In this document: positions 8,681-17,176 of the stretch, piece after piece
Layout of the letters: each line of letters begins with the position of its first letter
How positions within the stretch are numbered: position 1 is the stretch's first letter
NCBI RefSeq assembly: GCF_020042345.1
Contig: NZ_CP083387.1
Coordinates: 1,302,001-1,366,000 of the forward strand
Reading direction: 5' to 3'
DNA length: 64,000 nt
DNA from: Arachidicoccus terrestris
GTDB taxonomy: Bacteria; Bacteroidota; Bacteroidia; Chitinophagales; Chitinophagaceae
Translations under genes and position numbers: made by a program
The notes under the pieces: model-generated
Seen by the model: only the letters and a program-made list of their open reading frames with translations
Told to the model about the DNA's origin: nothing
Databases searched by the model: none

Positions 8681-9748
8681 ATGGAAAAAATATTTACACC
8701 ATTTGATAAAAATGGTTGGCAGTTAAAAAATCATATTGTTATGGCACCTATGACCCGCTCCAGAGCCATCGGGAATATTCCCAATGAGCTTATGGCCACC
8801 TATTACGGTCAGCGTACTGAGGCGGGTCTTATTATTTCTGAGGCCACAGCCGTCAGTCCGGATTCATTAGGGTATACAAGGATCCCGGGGATATTCAATC
8901 AGGCACAAATAGAAGGCTGGAAAAAAATCACTAGCACAGTGCATCAGAACGGTTCAAAAATATTTTTACAGATCGTCCATGCCGGCAGAATCGGGCACAT
9001 CGATAATTTGCCGGAAGGTGCGAGACTGGTCGGCGTTTCTGATATTGCAGCCAACGGCCAAATCTTTACGGATACCCGGCAAATGCAAGATTTTTCCCAG
9101 CCTTATCCATTGAATACTTCTGAAGTAGAATCAATTATTGATACGTTTGTAACCGCCGCCAGAAATGCCATTCAGGCTGGATTTGACGGTGTCGAACTAC
9201 ACAGTGCCAATGGCTACCTGATGGAACAGTTTTTAAACCCTCATATCAATAACAGAACAGATCGCTTTGGAGGAAGTATTGAAAACAGGAGCCGCTTTGT
9301 ACTCGCCATCGCCAGTAAAGTTGCCGCAGCCATCGGAAAGTCAAATGTAGGCATCCGGCTCTCCCCGTATTCAACGATCAATGATCTTCCCTCCTATGAC
9401 AGTACTCAAGTACATGAAACCTATACCTATCTGGCGGAAAAGTTAAATGATATTGGTCTAAGGTACATACATATTGCATCTAACCCTGACGCAGACCGCG
9501 CCACCTATAAAGCGTTCCGGGACCTGTTCTCCGGTATTCTGATATACTGTAATGGCTTAGATCAAGGACGTGCCGAAGCGTTGTTGCAGGAAGGTGCCGC
9601 TGACCTGGTCGGCTTTGGCAGGCACTTTATTTCGAATCCGGATCTCATTTCAAAAATGCAGCAAAATGTTCAGCTTGTGGAACCGGATTATGCCACCTTT
9701 TACGCTGCGGGTGAGCAAGGCTATACAGACTATTCCTTCCTGAACTGA
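8681..9748 (+). CDS. Old yellow enzyme family NADH:flavin oxidoreductase (NemA-like alkene reductase)
   Basis: FMN-dependent TIM-barrel ene-reductase acting on activated alkenes, nitro compounds or similar electrophiles. 355 aa. Seen: N-terminal NHIVMAPMTRSRA, EATAVSPDSLGY, GIFNQAQIEGWKKIT, LQIVHAGRIGH, and the family signature FDGVELHSANGYLMEQFLNP with NNRTDRFGGSIENRSRF; late GAADLVGFGRHFISNPDL. It sits alone between two terminators. It could serve detoxification next to the efflux genes, but there is no direct link in the sequence. Confidence 0.94.
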   Translation: MEKIFTPFDKNGWQLKNHIVMAPMTRSRAIGNIPNELMATYYGQRTEAGLIISEATAVSPDSLGYTRIPGIFNQAQIEGWKKITSTVHQNGSKIFLQIVHAGRIGHIDNLPEGARLVGVSDIAANGQIFTDTRQMQDFSQPYPLNTSEVESIIDTFVTAARNAIQAGFDGVELHSANGYLMEQFLNPHINNRTDRFGGSIENRSRFVLAIASKVAAAIGKSNVGIRLSPYSTINDLPSYDSTQVHETYTYLAEKLNDIGLRYIHIASNPDADRATYKAFRDLFSGILIYCNGLDQGRAEALLQEGAADLVGFGRHFISNPDLISKMQQNVQLVEPDYATFYAAGEQGYTDYSFLN

Positions 9749-9814
9749 GTTGATGAGGGTTTTTTCTCATTTCCCTAATCCATTATTTGTGTTCAGGATG
9801 TCTACCATAAATAG

Positions 9815-9856
9815 AATGAGGTGCTCCCTTTAAAAAGGCCGCACCTCATTTTTTTT
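9815..9856 (+). terminator. Rho-independent terminator after the old yellow enzyme gene
   Basis: AATGAGGTGC (9815-9824) pairs with GCACCTCATT (9841-9850), followed by six more T residues. Confidence 0.85.
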
Positions 9857-9876
9857 ATAACAGAAAGCTATGCCGC

Positions 9877-10422
9877 TTACTGACGCGTGAACTCATAATA
9901 TACATAGGCGGTCTGACCGTCCACGTTCACAGGAGACACTAAGGTAAATCCCTGCGGTGTTACATCTGTAATATCCAGCATATACCCTGCGGTCACCCTT
10001 TTTGCCTTTTGTCCGTCTATGATTTTCAGCTGAAATTTCTTTTGCCCGCTTTGGTCTGTTCTGACCGACCAAACAATATTACGGACACCAGCGTAACAAT
10101 CCCCATTGTCTTGTATAGTATAGGTGCCATATCCGTTATGGGGCAAATTCCAGAGGCTGCCTATAAAGCAATTGGGAGTAACATCATCAAAAACAGTTGT
10201 TTCCAGTTTGACTTTAGTGAGTATAGTAGCGGAGGTATTGCCTGCATCATCGAAAGTCTCTTTATGAGTGGTGGAGGCTGTGTTCACACCTTCTACCCGG
10301 ACATCCGTTACGGAATAGTTACCATTCAGATTAATTTTATTAATGGTATGGGATGTTGTAGAACAAGAAACAAAAAACAATACAGTAAAGGCCATCAGTA
10401 AGATTCCGAAATGTTTTTTCAT
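9877..10422 (-). CDS. Small lipoprotein of unknown function (lipocalin-like size)
   Basis: 181 aa from the ATG at 10422. That start gives a clean lipoprotein signal, MKKHFGILLMAFTVLFFVSC, with Cys20; the open frame extends 26 codons upstream but that extension is not signal-like. The mature part is a beta-rich, Gly/Asn/Thr-rich region with LNGNYSVTDVRVEG, FDDVTPNCFIGSLWNLPHNGYGTYTI and a C-terminal YVYYEFTRQ. The layout resembles small lipocalin-type lipoproteins of Bacteroidota, but no specific family is certain. It lies 120 bp upstream of nothing co-directional that it clearly belongs with; tsaD is on the same strand further upstream. Confidence 0.75.
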   Translation of the reverse strand: MKKHFGILLMAFTVLFFVSCSTTSHTINKINLNGNYSVTDVRVEGVNTASTTHKETFDDAGNTSATILTKVKLETTVFDDVTPNCFIGSLWNLPHNGYGTYTIQDNGDCYAGVRNIVWSVRTDQSGQKKFQLKIIDGQKAKRVTAGYMLDITDVTPQGFTLVSPVNVDGQTAYVYYEFTRQ

Positions 10423-10541
10423 GCTTTTAGTTTTAATATGAAACGTATTATAATCAATAGATTGTATAACTAATGGTGGGTTTAATCCCAAAATAAGCAT
10501 TTTTCATAATGCAATTGAAGTGCCAAAAATGCTTTTCCGGC

Positions 10542-11552
10542 TTACCAGCTGGCTCTGGCCGTTGGGCTTACGTCCATAGAAGCAAAGTCTCCGGCCTGAT
10601 ATTTATAGTAGCCTGTCATGGCAATCATTCCCGCATTATCTACACAGTATTGAAAATCAGGACGATAAGTAGAAACATTCAACTCTTGCCCCAGATTTTC
10701 AAGGGCGGTCCTCAGACCGCTGTTAGCACTGACTCCTCCGGCAATGCAAACATGACTTATGCCTGTCTCTTTAATGGCTTTCTTCAGTTTTTTTATAAGG
10801 ACTTCAATAATGGTATATTGAATGGAAGCGGCAAGGTCCGGAAGATGATCACGTACAAAATTTGGATCTTCCTGCTGTTGCTTCTGCAAAAAGTAAAGTA
10901 CGGATGTCTTGACGCCGCTGAAACTAAAATTTAAACCCGGCACCTGAGGTTTAGCAAACGAAAAGGCTAAGGGATCCCCTTGCGCTGCATACTTGTCAAT
11001 CAAGGGGCCTCCTGGATAAGGCAATCCAAGGATCTTAGCCGTTTTATCAAATGCCTCTCCGGCCGCATCGTCAATGGTTTCGCCCAATACCTCCATTTTG
11101 AGGGGACTGCTGGCTTTTACTATTTGGGTATGACCGCCGCTAACCGTCAGACATAAAAAAGGAAATTCAGGTGTATGCTCCCCTATCAAATTAGCCAATA
11201 CATGTGCCTGCATATGATGTACAGCTATCAGTGGTTTGCCTAATGCCAAAGCCGTAGATTTAGCAAATTGTGCTCCGACCAGCAAGCTGCCAATTAACCC
11301 GGGCGCCTGGGTAAAAGCGACCGCATCAATTTCATTTAAGGACCTGCCTGATTCCTTCAACGCGGTATCGACAACAGGGACGATATTCTGAATATGTGCC
11401 CTGCTGGCCAGCTCCGGCACCACTCCGCCATATTTTTCATGTATTTTTTGTGTGGCAATAACATTTGATAATATTTTACCATCCACGCAAATGGAGGCAC
11501 TGGTTTCATCACAGGAGCTTTCAATTCCAAGTATGGTAACGGAAGTGGGCAT
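10542..11552 (-). CDS. tsaD: tRNA N6-adenosine threonylcarbamoyltransferase TsaD
   Basis: Transfers threonylcarbamoyl from threonylcarbamoyl-AMP to A37 of ANN-decoding tRNAs. 336 aa. Seen: ILGIESSCDETSA at the N-terminus, GGVVPELASRAH, the metal-binding H-x3-H in HMQAH (113-117), LCLTVSGGHTQIV, KTAKILGLPYPGG, and late CIAGGVSANSGLR. A TAATTTTG promoter element lies 26 bp upstream of the start. Confidence 0.97.
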   Translation of the reverse strand: MPTSVTILGIESSCDETSASICVDGKILSNVIATQKIHEKYGGVVPELASRAHIQNIVPVVDTALKESGRSLNEIDAVAFTQAPGLIGSLLVGAQFAKSTALALGKPLIAVHHMQAHVLANLIGEHTPEFPFLCLTVSGGHTQIVKASSPLKMEVLGETIDDAAGEAFDKTAKILGLPYPGGPLIDKYAAQGDPLAFSFAKPQVPGLNFSFSGVKTSVLYFLQKQQQEDPNFVRDHLPDLAASIQYTIIEVLIKKLKKAIKETGISHVCIAGGVSANSGLRTALENLGQELNVSTYRPDFQYCVDNAGMIAMTGYYKYQAGDFASMDVSPTARASW

Positions 11553-11577
11553 AATTTGAATAATAATACTATAGCAG

Positions 11578-11585
11578 CAAAATTA
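11578..11585 (-). promoter_or_regulatory. Bacteroidota -7 promoter element before tsaD
   Basis: Minus-strand TAATTTTG matches TAnnTTTG and ends 25 bases before the tsaD ATG, an ordinary leader distance. Confidence 0.5.
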
Positions 11586-11625
11586 GCCTAATATCCGCCC
11601 ATTTTCCAAAATATTTCCAGGGAAG

Positions 11626-12867
11626 TTAATTGCTTCGAATGGCGACAACCGGATTCAATCTTGCGGCAATGGTGGCCGGAATAATGCCGGAAAGTACGCC
11701 CAGGCAAATACAAATCGAGAAAGCCAAAACAATGATGCTTCCGGCAATGCCAATCGGGAAAGGCAATATCGGGCCAAGGACCAGGGTAAGTATCCAGACA
11801 AGAAAGAGCCCAATAAGCCCTCCGATAATGCAAAGGAAGGCGCTTTCTATCAAAAATTCCGTCATTATCGTTCGACTTTTCGCTCCAATGGCCTTTTTAA
11901 GACCGATTTGACTCCGTCTTTCCCGTACCGTTACAAACATAATATTCGCGATACCGAAGCCCCCAACCAGCAGTGACAAACCTGCAATAGCCCATCCGCC
12001 CAAATTCAGGGAAGCAAAGACGGTATCAATCTGTTCTCTGAATAAGTTAATATCGTTTAAGGCAAAATTGTCGTCTTCTCTGGGGCTTAGCCTTCTGACT
12101 TGCCGCATTAGCCCTCTCAGTTCATCAATTAGTGCAGAATTAGGCACGCCTTCTTTGCCTTTAACAAAGATCTGCGGGCTTAATTTTTCTGCGTCATAAA
12201 TGCTGGCAAAATAATTATAGGGGACGACAATACTCTCATCAAACTGAAAGATATTAATCATTTGTCCCTGCTTCTTAATCACGCCTATCACATTCACTTT
12301 TTTCCCGTCAATGCTGATTTTCTTCCCCACTGCCAGTTCCGGGCGTTTGAATAACTGCGTGGCCACCTCCTGCCCTATCACAGCTACCGCCATTCCTCTT
12401 TTAAACTCACTGGGATTCAGATACCTGCCAAATTCAATATCTACGGTCTGGACCATATTAAATTCCTCGGAAGTTCCATAGATATTGCCGCCGTAGGTAT
12501 TGTCTTTATAAGTCAGATTACCATTAGTATTATTGAGATAATACATATGTTCAGCGTATCCGGTATGTTTCTTCAGAAATTCGAATTCATCATATTTGAC
12601 TTCCGGCCGGTTAATGAATTTCCACCAGGGATAGTCGCTCGTGTTCAGAAACTCCCATTTACCGACCTGGACCGTGTTAGAACCCAGTTCATTCATATCC
12701 GATTGTACCTTCTGCTTGAGGCTGTTGACCAGCGCCAGCACCCCGATTATGCAAAAAATCCCAATGGTAATACCAAACAAAGAAAGGAAGGTCCTCAGTT
12801 TGTTCACCTTCAGTTCCTGAAGGGCCATCAGGAAACTATTCCATAAAATTCTTAATAATTTTTGCAT
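11626..12867 (-). CDS. MacB-type ABC transporter permease (FtsX domain)
   Basis: Membrane subunit of a MacB/LolCDE-like ABC exporter; no ATPase gene is next to it. About 413 aa from the ATG at 12867. This start is preferred because homologues begin near LLRILWNSFLMALQELKVNKLRTFLSLFGITIGIF, and because a TAAATTTG promoter element (12909-12916) lies inside the longer reading frame. Layout: TM1, a MacB-type periplasmic core domain (about 40-270), then three TM helices carrying NIMFVTVRERRSQIGLKKAIGA, the FtsX signature, and PATIAARLNPVVAIRS at the end. Confidence 0.9.
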   Translation of the reverse strand: MQKLLRILWNSFLMALQELKVNKLRTFLSLFGITIGIFCIIGVLALVNSLKQKVQSDMNELGSNTVQVGKWEFLNTSDYPWWKFINRPEVKYDEFEFLKKHTGYAEHMYYLNNTNGNLTYKDNTYGGNIYGTSEEFNMVQTVDIEFGRYLNPSEFKRGMAVAVIGQEVATQLFKRPELAVGKKISIDGKKVNVIGVIKKQGQMINIFQFDESIVVPYNYFASIYDAEKLSPQIFVKGKEGVPNSALIDELRGLMRQVRRLSPREDDNFALNDINLFREQIDTVFASLNLGGWAIAGLSLLVGGFGIANIMFVTVRERRSQIGLKKAIGAKSRTIMTEFLIESAFLCIIGGLIGLFLVWILTLVLGPILPFPIGIAGSIIVLAFSICICLGVLSGIIPATIAARLNPVVAIRSN

Positions 12868-12908
12868 AATCTTCACCCCAAACCTACTGCAAAATTCCTT
12901 GTACCAGT

Positions 12909-12916
12909 CAAATTTA
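12909..12916 (-). promoter_or_regulatory. Bacteroidota -7 promoter element before the ABC permease
   Basis: Minus-strand TAAATTTG lies 41 bases upstream of the ATG at 12867. It falls inside the longer open frame that begins at 12921, arguing for the shorter protein. Confidence 0.45.
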
Positions 12917-13008
12917 GCCAAATTTTGGATGGATGGATGATAACAAGGTTATTTGGTCTGCAACCAGATTTTTTTTCAATATTTTTTTGGTTGTAATTAT
13001 TATTAGAT

Positions 13009-13016
13009 TACTTTTG
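13009..13016 (+). promoter_or_regulatory. Bacteroidota -7 promoter element before tRNA-Pro
   Basis: TACTTTTG matches TAnnTTTG. A TTTGG element at 12986-12990 lies 19 bp upstream, the expected -33 distance. The tRNA starts 28 bp downstream. Confidence 0.55.
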
Positions 13017-13043
13017 CATCCCGCTAACGAAAGAAAGCGGAAT

Positions 13044-13118
13044 CGGGGCGTAGCGTAGCCCGGTCATCGCGCCTGGTTTGGGACCAGGAGGTCGCAAGTT
13101 CGAATCTTGCCGCCCCGA
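13044..13118 (+). tRNA. tRNA-Pro (anticodon UGG)
   Basis: 75 nt cloverleaf. Acceptor stem CGGGGCG pairs with CGCCCCG (13111-13117), discriminator base A. The anticodon arm is CCTGG-TTTGGGA-CCAGG, so the anticodon is TGG. The T-arm contains GTTCGAATC. CCA is not encoded. A promoter element lies upstream and a terminator immediately downstream. Confidence 0.97.
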
Positions 13119-13121
13119 CTT

Positions 13122-13157
13122 AACGGGATAAAGTAAAATATACTTTGTCCCGTTTTT
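13122..13157 (+). terminator. Rho-independent terminator of tRNA-Pro
   Basis: Long hairpin pairing ACGGGATAAAGTA with TACTTTGTCCCGT (one bulged or mismatched pair), followed by TTTTT. It begins four bases after the tRNA. Confidence 0.85.
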
Positions 13158-13283
13158 GTTTTCTGCCATTTTTAGCATGTGTAGTGGATCACTGCATAAC
13201 TAAGACCTCTAAAGTAAATTCCAAAAATTTAAACACCCTGGGTTGCTATTGAGATTCCGTTAGTCTAGCTGTTTTGTATTTTC

Positions 13284-14534
13284 TTAATAGCTCTCACAGG
13301 ACAATGCCTTATCAATATAAATTATTCCGTCAAAAATTTTATGCCAATAAGATGTCAGATAATAACCTAATAACTTACTTCGGTATTTTGCTTTACCTAA
13401 TGGGTTTATCGCTTTTATAGGTTGCAAGTTGACGAAACTATATTTAATACCTTGTTTATGAATCCAGTCTTCTAAACTATTCCGTTTCTTGAGTATGATA
13501 CCTTCAGAACCTAATCCATAGTATGAAGTTAAACCAATAACATATGTTTTATTTCTAAAAACAGAGTCACGATCTAACAATAACCCCATGGAAAAAAGGC
13601 TTTCTCATATCTTTATTGAGGCCTTCATCCGAATTTTTAGAAACATGCATATTGTGTGCCCAAACGATAATTTTTTTTCCGCGTATTTATGTAATAAAAG
13701 CCATTTCAAGTTATCTGCCATCATTTGGTCTCTTATCTTATCTGCATGATAAGTCCACCTTTTATTATCTAACTGATAATATGCCAGTTGTTGAAGAGCG
13801 AAGCGATTGATGCATTTTACGACCCTTCCGTAGAAGCTACTTCCTTTACCAGCTAGCTGATCTAAAATAGTATTCGAATAGTCAACTACTTTCTTAAAAT
13901 CACTAGTATCCTTTTTTTTAAGATTAATGATAGTATCACATAATGATATAAATTCAGCATATTGACCGGTCTTTGCAAATTGTATATTCTGGCTGTCCAA
14001 ATATCGCTTCAGTGTCTTACGTAAGTACTTCTGAGAGTAGACAGATGCCAATTGGCTGTCGAATCCCGTTACAAATAGTGGATTAGATGTTGTCTCTTTA
14101 GCTTTTATATACTTAAACAAAGGAGCACAAGCTTCACACATTATCCACATTGGAAATATCGATAATCTACGGACTGAATCGCCTGGTATAGCAGAAAAAC
14201 CAAGGTCTTCTGGTTCATTATTAAGCCCAAAAAAATCACTTTCGAATGCTATAACGGTGAAACCCTTCTTTTCATATAAGTATCTAATAATTCTGGCTTT
14301 GGCTTCAAAATCGGATCCATTTCTATGTGACGATTCGCCTAGCATGACAATTCTTTTATCTCCTATTGCACTTCCAAGGCTATCTAAATCTTGAAAATTC
14401 TCGTTATCAAAATCAAAATTGGTAATTACGTTCTCGTGACTTGTTATATAACTTTTAATGTCATCTTGACTGAACACATTGCTTAAAAAACATGTAATTA
14501 ATATTGTCGCAATTGTAATGGTTCTAAACATCAA
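13284..14534 (-). pseudogene. Erythromycin-esterase-family protein, interrupted by two compensating frameshifts
   Basis: Family of secreted or cytosolic esterase-like hydrolases that includes macrolide esterases EreA/EreB. The start gives a signal peptide (about residues 1-22). Seen: MLGESSHRNGSDFEAK (GESSH at 66-70) and VIAFESDFFGL (E98), both family motifs. The frame stops at 13605; the C-terminal part (13284-13589) is open in the same frame. Between A8 on the coding strand (T-run at 13671-13678) and a T6 run (A-run at 13592-13597) the shifted frame reads WAHNMHVSKNSDEGLNKD, the conserved catalytic-type motif. One missing base in the first run and one extra in the second give a single protein of about 416 aa. 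This is either real decay or two homopolymer sequencing errors. AT-rich relative to neighbours. Confidence 0.82.
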
Positions 14535-15116
14535 TTAAATTTTGTGCTCTCCCCCTGTAAGTATTTTTAAATCAAAAAAAATTAGTTTTTTTATTGTTTA
14601 AATAAAAGTAGAACATTTGACTAATAGTAAAGTAACAAGCCCCCTAAACCTTATTAAAACGTTAACAGCCAATCTTGTGCCTAAAAGCGCGAACACTATA
14701 AACAAACACTAATTATACAGCAGCAAATTGTAATGCTCGTTATACGTATAACTGGACAAACATTCATATTCCTTCACTCAAGACAAATAGCACGCATACG
14801 GGAATTAAGGCATTAAAATCATTGACGGCCACAACTGAATCAATCATACAAAGAGTACACTCGGGAAAACTGAAAAAATGGCATCTTAGGCAACATATAA
14901 ACTGGCTTTCTATAGGGAAGGGAAAGTGGGGATGCTGATAGCAACAGGTCCCGATTTTTTTCAAGAATCTCCAATCATCGTAATCCGTAAAGACGGTCTG
15001 GCAATTTATCCTTACGTTTTCTACCACCCCCAGCCCGGCGCGCCACTTGAAGTGAAGAGGTAAAGCCTTACTATATAGAAAATATAGCTCCGAATTGTAT
15101 CAGCAATCGGTTCAAT
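14535..15116. other. Intergenic stretch without a recognised gene
   Basis: About 580 bp. The left 150 bp, upstream of the esterase-like gene, is very AT-rich and probably holds its promoter. The right half has short open frames on both strands (minus 14764-15027; plus about 14932-15063). I recognise no protein family in either; gene remnants are possible. Confidence 0.5.
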
Positions 15117-15860
15117 TCAATTGATAATTTCGCCTTTGCTTCCGGACAGCTTTTTATTCCATTGCTGAAGCTCTTGTGCTGTCACTCTTTTCCAGTCTGC
15201 CACTTCTCCGATAATTCTTAACGGCTCGAGGCTTCGATAGGAACGCGTTGGATTGCCCGGGAATTTCTTATCCGTAACATTCGGATCATTTTCAAAACTG
15301 CCAGTAGGTTCAACAATATAGACATGCTGCACACCCTCTCCTGTCGCTAACGCTGCCGCCAGTCCGGCACCGTTGACCAAGGCCGTAAAATAAATATGAT
15401 TCATTATAAGATCGCTCTTATAATTAGACCTGCCTCCCGGCGTCAGCAAATCCCCTATTTGCAAAGCTGCTTTTGTCCCATGGTAAAAAGGGCCCTGATC
15501 ATATATCTTACCTTTAAAGTCACTGGCCATCGCACGGCTTTTATCTTCATTTTCAGTGTCTCCCAACTCCGCGTAACATTCGGCGACCTGAGAATACAAG
15601 GTTGACAAACTCGCCTTTACCCAATCCCCATCTACGGAAAATGCAAACTGCAAGGCCGTCTGCAGCCATTTCAACCGATCAGTCACGGCTTTCTGATAAC
15701 GAGCAACAAAATAGGCAGCAGTAAATTTTTCAAAGCCATCTATCGCTTCACTCCAGGCCTGCAAAGACAAAGCTTTTGCCTCTTCCATCTGACCTTTTTC
15801 TTCCATAGCCATGGCTTGAAGGCAGCGTTGAATAATCTTATTATTGGGACTGAATTCCAT
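15117..15860 (-). CDS. arr: NAD(+)-rifampin ADP-ribosyltransferase (Arr family) with N-terminal helical extension
   Basis: 247 aa. Residues about 122-247 match Arr, which inactivates rifamycins by ADP-ribosylation of a hydroxyl on the ansa chain. Motifs: FYHGTKAALQIGDLLTPGG, SNYKSDLIMNHIYFTALV, NGAGLAAALATGEG, VYIVEPTGSFENDPNVTDKK and FPGNPTRSYRSLEPLRIIGE. Residues 1-118 form an Ala/Glu-rich helical region with TPR-like hydrophobic spacing (GQMEEAKALSLQAWSEAIDG, YSQVAECYAELGDTENEDKS); stand-alone Arr proteins are about 140 aa. The gene is next to an esterase-like resistance-family gene in an AT-rich region. Activity on rifampin is inferred from family membership. Confidence 0.9.
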   Translation of the reverse strand: MEFSPNNKIIQRCLQAMAMEEKGQMEEAKALSLQAWSEAIDGFEKFTAAYFVARYQKAVTDRLKWLQTALQFAFSVDGDWVKASLSTLYSQVAECYAELGDTENEDKSRAMASDFKGKIYDQGPFYHGTKAALQIGDLLTPGGRSNYKSDLIMNHIYFTALVNGAGLAAALATGEGVQHVYIVEPTGSFENDPNVTDKKFPGNPTRSYRSLEPLRIIGEVADWKRVTAQELQQWNKKLSGSKGEIIN

Positions 15861-16164
15861 GAGTTGGGTATTTTTCAGTGATTAGTTTGAACTATTGTGC
15901 TGTCCACCGGCATAACTACTTCTTCCGACAAATTATCTGCCTCAAATATAAAACTTTTTCGTTCATCTACTGAATGTCTACACATTTCTATTGTAGATGC
16001 AGCGCACGCGCTCCCTGAGGGAAGCGACAGTAGATAGGCCATTCCCCTTAAAAACAAACTTCACGTCTGCAAAAGTTGTTCATCAGTTCATCAACAATCC
16101 TTATTTTTGAATTCAAATGATCTTATCCCGTACGTACAACTTATAACCAAAGCGCTCAACTATT
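15861..16164. other. Divergent intergenic region between arr and an unknown secreted protein
   Basis: About 300 bp carrying the promoters of two divergent genes. A short minus-strand frame at 15875-16057 has no recognisable content. I see no clear promoter consensus or repeat. Confidence 0.4.
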
Positions 16165-16770
16165 ATGCTTAGAATACTGTGGTACATATTCTGCATTGTG
16201 TTATTGCTGTTTGACAATATACAAAATAGGAGTATGAATTGTAACCAATCTCTTTTAGTTCAGCCATATAGCAAAACCGACACGACGCAGCTCTATAGAA
16301 ATGAAAAATCATATACAAAAGTGGACTTCAACCGCGCTGTTCTTAAAGGGGCCGACGAAGTTGAAGTATCCAACAGTTATGATGCCATCACCAAAGACAA
16401 TGTACTTGGAGGCATTTATTTTAATAGCATGCAATACCGGAATGAAATACGCCATTTTCTTGGCTCAACACAGTACACAACAGATCAGAAGTTGATCGTC
16501 GTCTGCCTGATGCAAAATTTACCATTGAAAGAATATTTAAAAATATGTAAATATTGCGCGGAACTGTTACGGAACAACAAGATCGAAGAAGAAGTACTGA
16601 TGTGGACAATTGCCCCCAATTTTGGCAAAAGGCAAATCATTACCAGGAGTTATCAAGACCCGGAAGTAATGGCTACTTTAAAAGATATTCGTTCCATTCA
16701 AGGTCTTTCAAGAACCACAAAACGGGTCATTAATCAAATTCTGACCGGAGAGGAAACAAAATTTCTGTAA
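16165..16770 (+). CDS. Hypothetical secreted or membrane-anchored protein
   Basis: 201 aa, family not recognised. Residues 1-18 (LRILWYIFCIVLLLF) are a hydrophobic segment, either signal peptide or membrane anchor. The rest is soluble: a Tyr/Asn/Lys-rich middle with VLKGADEVEVSNSYDAITKDN, then a mainly helical C-terminal half with LIVVCLMQNLPLKEYLKICKYC and IRSIQGLSRTTKRVINQIL. There is no lipobox or enzyme motif. It stands alone, divergent from arr, and is followed by the 52-bp repeat array. The coding nature is supported by length and a plausible start; function unknown. Confidence 0.65.
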   Translation: MLRILWYIFCIVLLLFDNIQNRSMNCNQSLLVQPYSKTDTTQLYRNEKSYTKVDFNRAVLKGADEVEVSNSYDAITKDNVLGGIYFNSMQYRNEIRHFLGSTQYTTDQKLIVVCLMQNLPLKEYLKICKYCAELLRNNKIEEEVLMWTIAPNFGKRQIITRSYQDPEVMATLKDIRSIQGLSRTTKRVINQILTGEETKFL

Positions 16771-16891
16771 CCACACTGAAGGCTATTTTTTTTTCAGCTG
16801 TCCTATCAAGACGCAAGCTTTTAATCTCGACACGGTTTTTTCAATCGTAAAAATCCTCATGTCTAGTACATGTCGTATTGCAGTTCCTAAA

Positions 16892-17029
16892 TTTGGCTGA
16901 TTATAAGTCTTTACCCAGCCAAATTTGGTGTTTTATATGCATTTTTGGCTGACTATAGGTCTATACCTAGCCAAATTTGGTGTTTTATATGCTCTTTTGG
17001 CCAACTATAAGTCTTTAGCCAGCCAAATT
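16892..17029. repeat. Tandem 52-bp repeat, two full copies and a partial third, each with a hairpin
   Basis: Copies start at 16892, 16944 and 16996 with a constant 52-bp period. Each begins TTTGGCT or TTTGGCC and contains AGCCAAA about 17 nt later, so each copy can fold into a 6-8 bp stem. Copies one and two continue with TTTGGTGTTTTATATGC; the third ends after AGCCAAATTA. Spacing and identity exclude chance, but the units lack spacers, so this is not a CRISPR array. Confidence 0.85.
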
Positions 17030-17108
17030 AATATTTTCATGCTTCTATCAGGTATCGCCATATTGCCAACCCGATTTAACCTCTCTTCAATTTAAAATAA
17101 TTGCTTAT

Positions 17109-17150
17109 TTTTGTCCTAAATTGAGTTTATAATCTTTTTTAAGACAAAAA
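17109..17150. promoter_or_regulatory. Palindromic element before glxA-type regulator, shared with the GAPDH gene
   Basis: TTTTGTCCTAAA at 17109-17120 and, inverted, TTTTAAGACAAAA at about 17137-17149 form an imperfect inverted repeat ending about 27 bp before the regulator ATG. The 15-mer TGTCCTAAATTGAGT (17112-17126) occurs again, inverted, at 19213-19227 upstream of the GAPDH gene. This fits an operator for the regulator; binding is inferred. Confidence 0.6.
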
Positions 17151-17176
17151 AGCAATCCGTTAACCGCATTCCATTT

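Larger units (their letters stand above)
16771..17176. other. Intergenic region with tandem repeats and glxA promoter
   Basis: About 400 bp. It holds a 52-bp repeat array at 16892-17029 (listed separately) and, near its right end, a palindromic motif at 17109-17150 shared with the GAPDH upstream region. No gene seen. Confidence 0.7.

Noticed and set aside
12868-12921. Longer start for the MacB-type permease
   Set aside because: The first codons overlap a TAAATTTG promoter element; homologues start near the ATG at 12867.
13605-13680. Programmed frameshift at the A8 run in the esterase-like gene
   Set aside because: Two opposite shifts at separate homopolymers would be needed; error or decay is simpler.
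14764-15027. 87-aa minus-strand open frame
   Set aside because: No recognisable motif, odd composition (many Cys and Phe), no start context; likely non-coding.
16892-17029. Possible CRISPR array
   Set aside because: The repeats are contiguous 52-bp units with an internal variable loop, not short repeats with unique spacers, and no cas genes are near.
13119-17176. Search for a tRNA-Pro 3'-end duplicate marking an integrated element
   Set aside because: None seen by eye, and no integrase gene in the window; the island idea stays an inference.
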